DNA of 33,781 nt from Christensenellaceae bacterium (GTDB lineage Bacteria > Bacillota > Clostridia > Christensenellales > UBA1750): positions 1 to 33,781 of the forward strand of contig JAITGM010000017.1 of the NCBI GenBank assembly GCA_031280685.1. Reading direction: 5' to 3'. Shown piece after piece: positions 1 through 7,522 of this stretch; positions within the stretch are counted from its first letter, which is position 1, and every line of letters starts with the position of its first letter. The position numbers and the translations under genes were made by a program. Below the pieces are notes generated by a model, which searched no databases, was not told where the DNA came from, and saw only the letters and a list, made by a program, of their open reading frames with translations.

Positions 1-404
1 GGCAGGTACGAGATGGTTTGCACCGTCCGCTTAAACCAGCTTACCTTGATCTCGTTCAGCAGCACCGCCAGCAATAACGTGAAAAAATAGGAAAACGCGA
101 TGGTCAGCAGCCCGATGCCCAAGGAATTTCGCAGCGAGCGCAAAAAGGTCGCGTCGGTGAAGAGCGAAACGAAATTTTGCAGCCCCACCCACTGCTGCTG
201 AAAGAGATTGCCCTTGAAGGCTACTTTGTAGTCCTGAAAGGCGATAATCCAGCCCCAGAGGGGGAAATACGAGAAGAAAAACACGAAGATGACGGGCAGG
301 GAAAGAATGATGAGCTGCCTCTGCTTCCAAAGCAGGCGCGGCAGGCTATCGCCCCTGTTGCTCTTGCTAAGCACCGAGCGCAGCGTTCTTTGATCCATGC
401 TCAC
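1..404 (-). CDS. Sugar ABC transporter permease, LplB-like (N-terminal part; 3' end beyond window)
   Basis: Inner-membrane subunit of a binding-protein-dependent carbohydrate importer. About 134 residues are visible. A basic N-terminus leads into a hydrophobic segment (about residues 32-55, containing LIILSLPVIFVFF) and the motif FPLWGWIIAFQDYK. Then come WVGLQNFVSLF and RNSLGIG and a second membrane segment, ending at QTISYLP. This pattern is characteristic of LplB/YtcP-type permeases; the family normally has about 300 residues and six membrane segments, so more than half lies outside the window. I chose the GTG at 404 because AGGGGG sits 8 nt upstream; an ATG two codons further in is the alternative. 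It lies downstream of the binding lipoprotein at 579-2312 and is probably co-transcribed with it. Confidence 0.85.
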   Translation of the reverse strand, partial: MSMDQRTLRSVLSKSNRGDSLPRLLWKQRQLIILSLPVIFVFFFSYFPLWGWIIAFQDYKVAFKGNLFQQQWVGLQNFVSLFTDATFLRSLRNSLGIGLLTIAFSYFFTLLLAVLLNEIKVSWFKRTVQTISYL

Positions 405-507
405 GGGCCATGACCCCCTAAACGTTTTTATGAAGAATGTGGGCAAATGACTAATTTTCGGGGCCAGAGGCCCGGGGAACCGGCAGGCGGGGCGTTTTTT
501 GCGGAAA

Positions 508-538
508 GATGGCCGCCACCTCATCAGCGGCGGCCATC
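508..538 (-). promoter_or_regulatory. Intercistronic hairpin between binding protein and permease genes
   Basis: Perfect 10-bp inverted repeat, GATGGCCGCC (508-517) with GGCGGCCATC (529-538), and an 11-nt loop. It lies between the stop of the lipoprotein gene and the start of the permease gene. On the minus strand it is followed only by TTTCC, so it is not a full intrinsic terminator. An inferred role is partial attenuation or mRNA protection, giving more binding protein than permease. Confidence 0.55.
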
Positions 539-578
539 CTGCCACAAGAAACGCTAACTTTTCGTTGGAAGAACCGCC

Positions 579-2312
579 TTACCTGCTGGCGTAAATGGAG
601 GCGCTTGCCTTGACCATCTCGGTGACGAGGGCTTCGTACTCGCGCAGAGGCAGGGCGCCGAGGTTCGTCGTGAACTCGGTCCATATCGCCTCAAAGGCGT
701 CGTCGTCCTTGGCCTGTACCAGCTTGGGCAGGTAGTCCAGCGTCGTCGTCAGAGCGGTTTCGCCGGCGAGCTTGCGGGGGTCGTCGGTCGCTATGCGCTG
801 GCGGATCGACCAGCCAGGCTCGTAGGTCGAATCATACGAGGGGTTGAACCAGGAAACGAAGGTGGTATAGCCCTTATCAGCGTAGTGCGAGAGGAATTCA
901 TTCTCTACATCGCTATAGGCGCGAACCACGTAGGCTTCGTTGTTGGTGGGGGAAAGGATGCTGCCGGAAGTGGGCAGCGGGGAAAGGAGGGGCAGGATGT
1001 AGAAGTAGGTATCGAACTGCTCGATGCCGCGCTCCTGCTTGAACTCTGCGTTGCGGAAGGAAGCCCACTGCTCGTCGCTCTTGCTCAGCTTGCCGTCCGC
1101 GTCATAGGCCCAATCCTCGCCCTCAATGCCCCAGTGAATGATGATCTGCGCCTCTTCCGAAGCGATATCATCGAGGAACTGGGCTACGCGGTCCGGATTC
1201 TTAGCCGAAGTGGTGATGCCAAGGCCGGAGCCGCCGCCAAAGTTGCGGGGGCCGCGGTAACGCTCGGTCGTCACCCCGGGCAGAACTACGGGGAAGGCCA
1301 CCAGCATGCGCTCGGGGGCGGTGGCGGTCAGCGCGTCCAGGCCGTTCTGGATCATGCCGCGCTGGTCGTAGGTGCCCACCACGCGGCCGGAGCCGATCTT
1401 GGCCAGCAACTGGTCGTTGGTCTGCATGAACATCTCAGGATCGGCCACGCCGGCCAAATACATCCTGTTGAGCATCTTCACGAAGAGCTTCTGGAACTCG
1501 GAGTCCATGATGACCTTGGCTTCCAGGGTCTCAGGGTCGATGACCGTCAGGCCGTCGTTCTGGTAGCCCATCAAAAAGCGCGAGCCGCCATACTGCAGCG
1601 CGGAGGCGCGCCAGGCTTCGGAAGGCTCGGTGATGCCGATGGTGGGCTGGTCGTTGAAGGTTGGGTTGGCGGCGACATAGTCGATGATCATTTGCTGCCA
1701 CTGCTCAAAATCCGTCACCACCGGGTAGTCGTTCTGCTTGAGCAGATCCATGTTGAGGTAGTAGCCCGCGGAAGGGTAGACCGCGTTTTCGCTGGGCTGC
1801 GCGCCAAGCCAATAGATGTGGCCATCGGCCTGCGTCATCAGCTTGCGGGCGACTTCGTCATAGGCGCGGCCCAGGTTTTCATACTTGGCGAGGTAATCGT
1901 CAAGGGGCACGAAGGCGCCGGCCGCGTAGTAGTCGCCTGAGGCGTCGCCGGTGTTGATCAAGTCGGGGTACTGGTCCGAAGCGATCAGCAGGGAAGCCTT
2001 CTGGCGCACATCGGAGCCTACGAGGAACTCGATGCTCAGATCCACGTTCGTGATCGCGGCCAAAGCCTTGCCCACGGCGGTGTCGTGCCAAAGATCGATG
2101 GTCGTCCTGGCGGAGCCGGAGTGCAGGAAGGTGATCGTAGCCGGCGTGCGCTCAGCGCTCTGGTCGCCGCCTTCGGCGGGGGTGTTTTCCGCATCCGCGC
2201 CGTCGCTGACGGCGGGGGCGCTCGTTTCGGGGCTGGCGGAAGGCTGGACGCAGCCCGCAAGGGCCAAAACGGCCATCGCCACCACGAGAAGCAAGGCAAG
2301 AACTCTCTTCAT
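579..2312 (-). CDS. Extracellular solute-binding lipoprotein of carbohydrate ABC transporter (LplA-like)
   Basis: Membrane-anchored lipoprotein of about 577 residues that should capture a sugar or oligosaccharide and deliver it to the downstream LplB-like permease. The N-terminus MKRVLALLLVVAMAVLALAGC is a classic lipoprotein signal peptide with an ALAGC lipobox (lipidated Cys about residue 21), followed by a Ser/Thr/Glu/Pro-rich linker. Motifs such as YPDLINTGD, GAFVPLDDYLAKYENLG and GSGLGITTSAKNPDRVAQFLDD fit the large family 1 (LplA/YtcQ) binding proteins. I placed the start at the ATG in front of the signal peptide; AAGGAGG lies 11 nt upstream. An in-frame ATG ten codons earlier would put a charged stretch before the signal and is unlikely. 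No ATP-binding subunit is visible; this family usually shares an MsmK-type ATPase encoded elsewhere. Confidence 0.92.
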   Translation of the reverse strand: MKRVLALLLVVAMAVLALAGCVQPSASPETSAPAVSDGADAENTPAEGGDQSAERTPATITFLHSGSARTTIDLWHDTAVGKALAAITNVDLSIEFLVGSDVRQKASLLIASDQYPDLINTGDASGDYYAAGAFVPLDDYLAKYENLGRAYDEVARKLMTQADGHIYWLGAQPSENAVYPSAGYYLNMDLLKQNDYPVVTDFEQWQQMIIDYVAANPTFNDQPTIGITEPSEAWRASALQYGGSRFLMGYQNDGLTVIDPETLEAKVIMDSEFQKLFVKMLNRMYLAGVADPEMFMQTNDQLLAKIGSGRVVGTYDQRGMIQNGLDALTATAPERMLVAFPVVLPGVTTERYRGPRNFGGGSGLGITTSAKNPDRVAQFLDDIASEEAQIIIHWGIEGEDWAYDADGKLSKSDEQWASFRNAEFKQERGIEQFDTYFYILPLLSPLPTSGSILSPTNNEAYVVRAYSDVENEFLSHYADKGYTTFVSWFNPSYDSTYEPGWSIRQRIATDDPRKLAGETALTTTLDYLPKLVQAKDDDAFEAIWTEFTTNLGALPLREYEALVTEMVKASASIYASR

Positions 2313-2428
2313 TGGGTTGGTTTCCTCCTTAGGTGTTTGCACATGATGTGCTTGCGGTGTTCGCGGGGCCTCGCGCTGAATCGAGCAAAAGCGGGCGCTT
2401 TATGCCCAGGCGCGCGGCCACCTCACAC

Positions 2429-2456
2429 ATTCTACATCAAGCGCTTAGAAATGCAA
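2429..2456 (-). promoter_or_regulatory. Putative promoter of the sugar ABC operon with an internal AAGCGCTT palindrome
   Basis: On the minus strand, TTGCAT (2451-2456) is separated by 16 nt from TAGAAT (2429-2434), about 110 nt before the lipoprotein start. The 8-bp palindrome AAGCGCTT (2439-2446) lies inside the spacer, a good position for a repressor. AAGCGCTT resembles the core of LacI-family operators. That assignment is inference, as no regulator gene is in the window. Confidence 0.5.
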
Positions 2457-2584
2457 GCCGCTTTTGTGCGCTTTCCACAAAGTTCGACGAAAAACAGAAT
2501 GGAGTTAAACAATATTAAAACGATGAGAAACTGTTCCGCGCGCGATAAAAGGTGCCGTTTCGCCAGGCAATTAGGCGCAAAGCA

Positions 2585-2615
2585 AAAAAAGCGCCGGTAA
2601 AGCCGGCGCTTTTTA
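2585..2615 (-). terminator. Intrinsic terminator after the DUF1858 gene
   Basis: Stem GCGCCGG (2591-2597) with CCGGCGC (2603-2609), flanked by an A-run on one side and a T-run on the other, so it could work in both directions. It lies 17 nt after the minus-strand DUF1858 stop, and separates that gene from the sugar ABC promoter. Confidence 0.85.
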
Positions 2616-2631
2616 ATGGATTTTCTGGGCC

Positions 2632-2838
2632 TTATTGTTTTTCTGCGAAGTACTTGTTGAGATCCACAACCAACGCGTCCGCGTCGATGCCGTGAACGCC
2701 GGCGGCCATGCCGATGGATTCCGCCGAGGCGTGCGGGCAATAGAGGCAATGCATTCCGTAGTTCATGAAGACCGGAGCGGACTCGGGATCCTCGCGGATG
2801 ACGGAAGCAATGGTCATTTCCTTCGTAACCTGAAACAT
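2632..2838 (-). CDS. DUF1858 small redox-disulfide protein
   Basis: A 68-residue protein matching the DUF1858 / hybrid-cluster-protein-associated redox disulfide domain. It has an N-terminal VTKEMTIASVIREDPESAPVFMNYGMHC segment, a CxxC pair in HCLYCPHASAESI (two cysteines three residues apart) and a C-terminal helix with DALVVDLNKYF. The length is typical of stand-alone members. The domain fold is known, but its partner is usually undefined; a role in thiol redox or metal-cluster handling is inferred. No hybrid cluster protein gene is in the window. The start is supported by AGGGGGG six nt upstream of the ATG. It has its own promoter (2872-2900) and terminator, so it is monocistronic. Confidence 0.88.
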   Translation of the reverse strand: MFQVTKEMTIASVIREDPESAPVFMNYGMHCLYCPHASAESIGMAAGVHGIDADALVVDLNKYFAEKQ

Positions 2839-2871
2839 GATAGACCCCCCTTAGAAGCTTAGGATAGAGCT

Positions 2872-2900
2872 ATCATACCCCATTCACGGCCCAGGAGCAA
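2872..2900 (-). promoter_or_regulatory. Putative promoter of the DUF1858 gene; AAGCGCTT palindrome overlaps the -35 box
   Basis: On the minus strand, TTGCTC (2895-2900) and TATGAT (2872-2877) are separated by 17 nt, about 30 nt before the start codon. A perfect 10-bp palindrome CAAGCGCTTG (2898-2907) overlaps the -35 box. The same core occurs in the sugar ABC promoter about 460 bp away. Confidence 0.5.
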
Positions 2901-2992
2901 GCGCTTGGCGCTCAATTCCTATGTAAAAAATCGGATATGCACGGGCCGAAGCCAAAAAGGGCGAAAAAGGCCGGGAAAAATCCTTCCGCGGC

Positions 2993-3022
2993 TTGACGGC
3001 CCAGGGCGGGATGGCCCATAAT
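2993..3022 (+). promoter_or_regulatory. Putative promoter of the AbrB-type membrane protein gene
   Basis: TTGACG (2993-2998), an 18-nt spacer and CATAAT (3017-3022), placing transcription start about 30 nt upstream of the ATG at 3060. It is divergent from the DUF1858 promoter. Confidence 0.55.
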
Positions 3023-3059
3023 AAAGGGACTGCCTCGTTTAGAAAGAGGGTTTCCTCCC

Positions 3060-4136
3060 ATGGACGCTTTACTTTGGACGGCAATTACGCTGCTCCTCGC
3101 CTTTGCCGCAGGTTTTTTGGGCTTTAAGTCGAAGATTCCGGCGGGCGCGATGGTCTTTGCCATGGCCGCCGTGGCGGCGATGAACATCCTAAGCGGCAGG
3201 GCATTTTTGCCGGAGTTTACCAGGCCGGTCTTGCAGGGCCTGGGTGGCACGATGATTGGCCACTCCATCACCAAGGCCGATCTGCGCACATTCCGCAGGC
3301 TTTGGGGCCCCGCCCTCCTGCTAATCGCCGGGATGGTCGTGCTCAACGTGGGCGTGGCGCTGCTGGTGCACCTTTGCGGCGCGATCGACATCCCCACGGC
3401 CTTCTTCGCCTGCTCGCCCGGCGGCCTTTCCGATATGGCCCTGATTGCGGATGAGCTGGGCGCCAATTCCGGGCAGGTTTCGGTGCTGCAGCTCTTCCGG
3501 CTGGTGGGCATCTGCCTGGTTTACCCGGTGAGCTTCCGCTTTTTGGGGCAAAAATGGCCGCATCTCATGCCGGGCGGCGCGGCCGTGCGCCCCGCCGAAG
3601 GAAGCGGCGCGCCCGCGGCCATCCAATACGACCTTGGCCCCTGGCGCTTCCCGCTGACCCTCCTCTGTGCCGCGGTGGCCGGCTTTTTGCTCAACCTGCT
3701 CTCTATGCCGGCCGCCTTTATGGTGGGCGGCGTCATCGGTAGCTGCGCCTTCAATTTATATACGGGCGGCGGCGCACTCTTCCCTTCCGCCCTCAGGCCC
3801 TTTGCGCAGGCGGCCTCCGGCGGGCTCATCGGCGTGCGCTTGACGATGGCCTCGGTGCTCGCCCTGCCCGAGTTGATCCTGCCCATCCTCCTCATGTTCA
3901 CGACCATGCTGCTCTTCACCATCTGCTTTGGCACCCTCATGCGCCGCATTTCAGGCTCGGATCTGCTCACCGGCTTCATGGCGGTGACGCCGGGCGGCGT
4001 GCAGGAAATGTCGATCATCGCGCAGGATCTGGGCTGCAACACGGCCCAGGTGGTGAGCATGCACACCCTGCGCGTGATCGTAGTCATCTGCCTTTTCCCC
4101 ACGATGCTTAGGTGGCTGATCGGATTTTTCGGCTGA
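3060..4136 (+). CDS. AbrB-type duplicated integral membrane protein (PF05145 family)
   Basis: A 358-residue polytopic membrane protein with an internal duplication. The first half contains GGTMIGHSITKADLRTF and SPGGLSDMALIADELG; the second contains SGGLIGVRLTMASVLALPELI and TPGGVQEMSIIAQDLG. Each half thus ends in a PGG-x5-A-x-ELG-like signature followed by a hydrophobic segment. This matches the family labelled 'AbrB' in databases. Despite that name it is membrane-embedded, with about ten hydrophobic segments, and is not the DNA-binding Bacillus AbrB. The inverted-repeat topology suggests a transporter, but the substrate is unknown. The ATG at 3060 has AGAGGG upstream. It probably forms a single-gene unit, because secG downstream has its own promoter. 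Confidence 0.82.
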   Translation: MDALLWTAITLLLAFAAGFLGFKSKIPAGAMVFAMAAVAAMNILSGRAFLPEFTRPVLQGLGGTMIGHSITKADLRTFRRLWGPALLLIAGMVVLNVGVALLVHLCGAIDIPTAFFACSPGGLSDMALIADELGANSGQVSVLQLFRLVGICLVYPVSFRFLGQKWPHLMPGGAAVRPAEGSGAPAAIQYDLGPWRFPLTLLCAAVAGFLLNLLSMPAAFMVGGVIGSCAFNLYTGGGALFPSALRPFAQAASGGLIGVRLTMASVLALPELILPILLMFTTMLLFTICFGTLMRRISGSDLLTGFMAVTPGGVQEMSIIAQDLGCNTAQVVSMHTLRVIVVICLFPTMLRWLIGFFG

Positions 4137-4216
4137 CCTTTCGCCCAAAAGCGCCCCGCCGCGCGGACGCGCAGGCCCGCCCGGCCACAAAATCTTCCGC
4201 TTTTTCGCTTTTTGGC

Positions 4217-4245
4217 TTGAGAAGCGCACGGGGCTGTGCTATAGT
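4217..4245 (+). promoter_or_regulatory. Promoter of secG
   Basis: TTGAGA (4217-4222), 17 nt, TATAGT (4240-4245). It lies about 33 nt upstream of the secG start and is close to the sigma-A consensus. Confidence 0.7.
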
Positions 4246-4277
4246 AAGTGGGCAATGCAATTTGGGAGGGTTTTTTC

Positions 4278-4526
4278 ATGAACGTCGCCTTAATCGTCGT
4301 AGGCATCGTGCTGGCGCTGGATTCGCTGGCCTTGACCATATTGGTGCTCATGCAGCAGGGTCGCGCGGCCGGGCTCTCGGGCGCGATCGCGGGCGGAGCC
4401 GAAACCTTCTTCGGCAAGAAGAAGGCGCAGAGCTACGAGGGCAAGCTACTCTTCTTCACGAAGATCACGGCCTGCGGCTTTGTCGTGCTCGCAATCGCCA
4501 TGCTGGTTCTGCAAAAGTTTGCCTAA
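4278..4526 (+). CDS. secG: Preprotein translocase subunit SecG
   Basis: An 82-residue membrane protein and accessory subunit of the SecYEG protein-export channel. It shows the SecG pattern: a first membrane helix (about residues 3-25, ending VLMQQGRAAG), the conserved cytoplasmic loop GLSGAIAGGAETFFGKKKA, and a second helix (about residues 55-78, LLFFTKITACGFVVLAIAMLVL). The length is normal. GGGAGGG lies 7 nt before the ATG chosen here; an in-frame ATG ten codons upstream lies in the promoter-proximal region and lacks a site. A terminator follows at 4556-4588 before rnr, a common neighbour in Firmicutes. Confidence 0.95.
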   Translation: MNVALIVVGIVLALDSLALTILVLMQQGRAAGLSGAIAGGAETFFGKKKAQSYEGKLLFFTKITACGFVVLAIAMLVLQKFA

Positions 4527-4555
4527 GATCAAAAAAGCGTGCAAAAAGGGGATTC

Positions 4556-4588
4556 AAAGGCCTGCCCACTGAATCGGGCAGGCCTTTT
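4556..4588 (+). terminator. Terminator between secG and rnr
   Basis: Stem AAAGGCCTGCCC (4556-4567) with GGGCAGGCCTTT (4576-4587) and an 8-nt loop, with only a short T-run. It ends about 20 nt before the rnr start, so rnr may rely on read-through or an unseen promoter. Confidence 0.7.
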
Positions 4589-4607
4589 AAGCGGGGTTTT
4601 GCATTTG

Positions 4608-6647
4608 ATGAACAAGCCAAAGGGAAAAAACGAAAGAAAAGGGCCTGAAAGCCCGGCCAACGAACCCTTGCGAGGCAGGCTGCGCGGCAATAGGCGGGGC
4701 TTTGGCTTTTTCGCGCCGGAAGATGGCGGCGAGGAGCTTCGCGTGCCGGGCGAGGGCTTGGGTGGCGCGATGCACGGCGATCTCGTCCTGGCCAAGGCGC
4801 TGCCGAACGGCCAGGCAAGGGTGCTTTCGGTTCTTGAGCGCGCGAACGAGCGCTTCGTGGGCGTCGCCCGGCGCGACGGTGAAAGGCTCTTCGTGCTGCC
4901 CGATGAGCCCCGCCTGGGCGGCCCTCTGCTCGTCACGGGTGGCGAGGAGGGGCCGGAGGAGGGCGAAAAGCTGTTCGTCCGCATCACGGCCTTCCCGGAT
5001 GGGCACGGCAAGGGTCTTTGCGGCGAAATTGTGGAGCGCCTGGGCAAATCGGGGGAAACGAGGGTCGAGATACTCTCGATTCAGCGCAGCTATCGGCTTC
5101 GGGCCGAATTTCCGGCCGAAGTCCTCGCGGCAGCGGGCAAGGTGCGCCAAACCCTCGCGCCCGGCGATATTTTGGGCCGCGAGGATCTGCGCGGCAAGGC
5201 CGTCGTCACCATCGACGGCGCGGACGCACGCGATTTCGACGACGCGATCTCTATCGAGAGGGCCGAAACCGGCTGGCGGCTCGGCGTGCACATCGCGGAT
5301 GTAAGCCATTACGTCAAAAAGGGCGGCATGCTCGACCGGGAGGCCCTGCTTCGGGGCACTTCCGCCTACTTCCCAGGCGAGGTGCTGCCCATGCTGCCCG
5401 AGGCGCTCTCAAACGGCATTTGCTCGCTGAACCCGGGGGTCGATCGGCTTACCTTAAGCTGCGAGATGGAATTCGACGGGGAGGGGGAGCTCGCGGGCTA
5501 CCGCATCTTCCCCTCGGTGATCCACTCCAAGGCAAGGCTCGTCTATGAGGAGGTGAGCCGCGCGCTGGAGGGCGGCGAAATCACGGCCAAGCTTCGCCCT
5601 CTGATGAAGGATCTCCATTTGATGCTCGAGCTTTACGAGCTTTTGAGGAAGAAGCGGCAACGGCGCGGCGCGCTCGATCTCGACTTGGCTGAGAGCGAGA
5701 TCTCCCTTGGGCAGGAAGGGGATGTTGCCTGCATCCGGATGAGCGAGCGCGGCGTAGCGAACCGCCTCATCGAGGAATTCATGCTCGCCGCCAACGAAAC
5801 CGTGGCCGCCCACGCGCGCAAGAGCGGACTGCCCTTCCTCTATCGCGTCCATGGCGAGCCTGACGCCGAAAAGCTCCAGGCCTTCGCCTTTTTTGCCGAG
5901 AGCCTGGGCTACCCCCTGCATGAGACCACGCAAAAGGCCCTGCAAGCGCTGCTCGGGCGCTGCCAGGGCAAGCCCGAAAGCGCGCCGATTGCCTCCGTCC
6001 TGCTGCGCTCCCTGCAAAAGGCCAAATACGACCCGCGCCCCCTAGGGCATTATGGCCTGGCCGCAAAGGATTATTGCCATTTCACTTCCCCCATTCGCCG
6101 CTACCCGGATCTTTTCGCGCATCGCGCCCTGAAGGCCGAGATCGAGGGAAAAAAGCAGGCCCTGTCCAAGGCGCGCGGCGAGGCCCTGGCCGAAGAGTGC
6201 TCGACCGCCGAGCGCCGTGCCATGGAGGCCGAGCGCGCTGCCGAAGGCTACTATAAATGCCTCTATATGCGCGGGCATATCGGCGAGGATTTCCCTGGGC
6301 TGATCACCGGCGTTACGAACTTTGGTCTATTTATCACGCTCGAGGGCGGCATCGAAGGCTTGCTGCGCCTGCAGTCGATTCGGGATGATTACTACCTGCA
6401 CGACCCGCGTCGCCATTGCCTGATCGGCGAGAGGACGCGGCGGATTTACCGCCTGGGCGACCCGATCACGGTCAGCGTGGCCGGCGTGGACATGGCCACG
6501 CGCCGGGTGGAGCTGCAGCCCGTTCAGGGCGAGGAAAGCAGACCAAAGGCCAGGTCTCAGCCGCCGAGACCCGGCAAAAAGCGGGGCAAGCCGGGAACCC
6601 AGGGCAAGCGCGGCGCGCACCCCGCGCGGCGGCGCAAAAAGAAGTAG
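4608..6647 (+). CDS. rnr: Ribonuclease R (3'-5' exoribonuclease, RNB family)
   Basis: About 679 residues from the chosen ATG. RNase R degrades structured RNA from the 3' end in the cytoplasm. Visible parts in order: a basic N-terminus; a cold-shock-like OB region starting RGNRRGFGFFAPEDGG; the RNB catalytic domain beginning about residue 200 with IDGADARDFDDAIS (D203, D209, D211, D212 are the expected metal-binding acids); the motif HYGLAAKDYCHFTSPIRRYPD; an S1 domain (about residues 570-645, GLITGVTNFGLFITLEGGIEGLL); and a Lys/Arg-rich tail ending ARRRKKK. Length and order fit RNase R rather than RNase II. No good Shine-Dalgarno is seen at this ATG, so the start is uncertain. An open frame extends 23 codons upstream, but through the terminator. 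smpB, a common downstream partner, is missing. Confidence 0.95.
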   Translation: MNKPKGKNERKGPESPANEPLRGRLRGNRRGFGFFAPEDGGEELRVPGEGLGGAMHGDLVLAKALPNGQARVLSVLERANERFVGVARRDGERLFVLPDEPRLGGPLLVTGGEEGPEEGEKLFVRITAFPDGHGKGLCGEIVERLGKSGETRVEILSIQRSYRLRAEFPAEVLAAAGKVRQTLAPGDILGREDLRGKAVVTIDGADARDFDDAISIERAETGWRLGVHIADVSHYVKKGGMLDREALLRGTSAYFPGEVLPMLPEALSNGICSLNPGVDRLTLSCEMEFDGEGELAGYRIFPSVIHSKARLVYEEVSRALEGGEITAKLRPLMKDLHLMLELYELLRKKRQRRGALDLDLAESEISLGQEGDVACIRMSERGVANRLIEEFMLAANETVAAHARKSGLPFLYRVHGEPDAEKLQAFAFFAESLGYPLHETTQKALQALLGRCQGKPESAPIASVLLRSLQKAKYDPRPLGHYGLAAKDYCHFTSPIRRYPDLFAHRALKAEIEGKKQALSKARGEALAEECSTAERRAMEAERAAEGYYKCLYMRGHIGEDFPGLITGVTNFGLFITLEGGIEGLLRLQSIRDDYYLHDPRRHCLIGERTRRIYRLGDPITVSVAGVDMATRRVELQPVQGEESRPKARSQPPRPGKKRGKPGTQGKRGAHPARRRKKK

Positions 6648-7036
6648 CCGTAGCCCTGCGGGCCTTCGCAGATGGGACTGCGGTGGCCGGGCAGCCGGGC
6701 ATAGCGCGGCTTGTGCAACGGCTCTATTTAAGCCAATCCGCGCCCCGTTACTGTGCCCGCAGGGCACAACTCGGCTTCGATTCCCCTACGGAACCCCTCT
6801 CTAACAAGGATGCTCGCAGCATAGCCGATTCGTCATTGTGAGGGAACCGAAGGAAGCCAGCGCGCTTCCCCATTGAAGAAGGCTGCCTTTCTGGTCTGCC
6901 GCGCCGCTTCGCTCCTCGCAACGACGGCGAAGGCTTCGCTTGGGTTGCTGGGGGTAAGTCCGCAATCCCGGGTGCGCCTTGGCCTTGCGCTTTCTTCCCT
7001 TATCACGCTATTTTGGGCAAACCAGGCTGCAAAGGG
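6648..7036 (+). other. Non-coding, decayed stretch after rnr
   Basis: No convincing gene. It contains small hairpins (TGTGCCC/GGGCACA near 6750-6768; ATGCT/AGCAT near 6810), a REP-like inverted element (6829-6929) and open frames with no recognisable domain. No terminator with a T-run is seen after rnr, and no smpB or tmRNA. Confidence 0.6.
6829..6929. repeat. REP/BIME-like inverted-repeat element, copy 1
   Basis: The left end reads CGTCATTGTGAGGGAAC and the right end CGCTTCGCTCCTCGCAACGACG. As reverse complements they match in most positions (CGTCRTTGYGAGG core), framing about 100 bp. The GTCATTGCGAGG... core is a familiar dispersed palindromic repeat in many bacteria. A second copy is at 19133-19245 in this window. 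Confidence 0.65.
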
Positions 7037-7462
7037 CGGATTTTATAAAAGGCCTGCGGCTGATCACGGTCAGCAACCTGCACGGCCTGGGCATCTTCTT
7101 TTGCGCATGCTCGAAGGGTTCGCCTTTTCAAAAGGGGACGTTCTGGTGATCCTGGGCGGCTTTTTGGGAGGGGAGCTGCCCGGGCTGCGGCTCCCCAGCG
7201 GCCCCTCCAGCCTGAATTTGCTGGCGGCGTGATGGATCCATGCGAAACGCACAGGGTTTACCTCCTGATGGGCCATGTCGATCTTTGGCTGCTTCGAGGT
7301 TGCTTCGCGCCGCTGTGTGGGCTTTACGCGCGGGAGCTTGAGCGGCTTTGTGGCCTGCCCACGATTTTAAAGGCGAATGGGATGACCTTCGTGCATGGTG
7401 CCATTTGCGAAAAAGACGGCGTCACCGGCTTGTATAAGGGCCGCTATGAAGCCGTGGAATAA
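7037..7462 (+). pseudogene. Degraded PPP-type metallophosphoesterase
   Basis: Remnants of a calcineurin-like phosphoesterase spread over two or three frames. In order: LRLITVSNLHG (7053-7085; expected SDLHG); in another frame LLRMLEGFAFSKGDVLVILGGFLGG (about 7098-7170; expected GDxxDRG); after a further shift YLLMGHVDLWLL (about 7258-7296; expected LLxGNHDxxLL) and GMTFVHGAI (about 7380-7410; expected FVHAGI). The metal ligands are lost in the first three motifs (D to N, D to G, NHD to HVD). The spacing between the last two blocks is short, suggesting an internal deletion. Each motif is weak alone; their correct order makes the call reasonable. The last 77 codons stay open to a TAA at 7462 and could be mistaken for a gene. 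Confidence 0.65.
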
Positions 7463-7487
7463 AGCCGCGCCCGGCGGCGCAAGCTAG

Positions 7488-7512
7488 CCTTCGGAAGAAT
7501 AGATTCCGAAGG
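7488..7512 (+). promoter_or_regulatory. Hairpin overlapping the ribosome binding site of the DUF1540 gene
   Basis: Perfect 9-bp inverted repeat CCTTCGGAA (7488-7496) and TTCCGAAGG (7504-7512) with a 7-nt loop. The last two bases of the right arm belong to the GGAGGG site (7511-7516) that precedes the ATG at 7523. Folding would partly mask the site, so translational control (for example temperature- or protein-dependent) is possible but inferred. Confidence 0.5.
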
Positions 7513-7522
7513 AGGGTTTTTC

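Noticed and set aside
6760..6800. T-arm-like string TTCGATTCCCC, suggesting a tRNA or tmRNA 3' end after rnr
   Set aside because: The flanking bases cannot form the T stem or acceptor stem, and there is no CCA end or matching 5' part.
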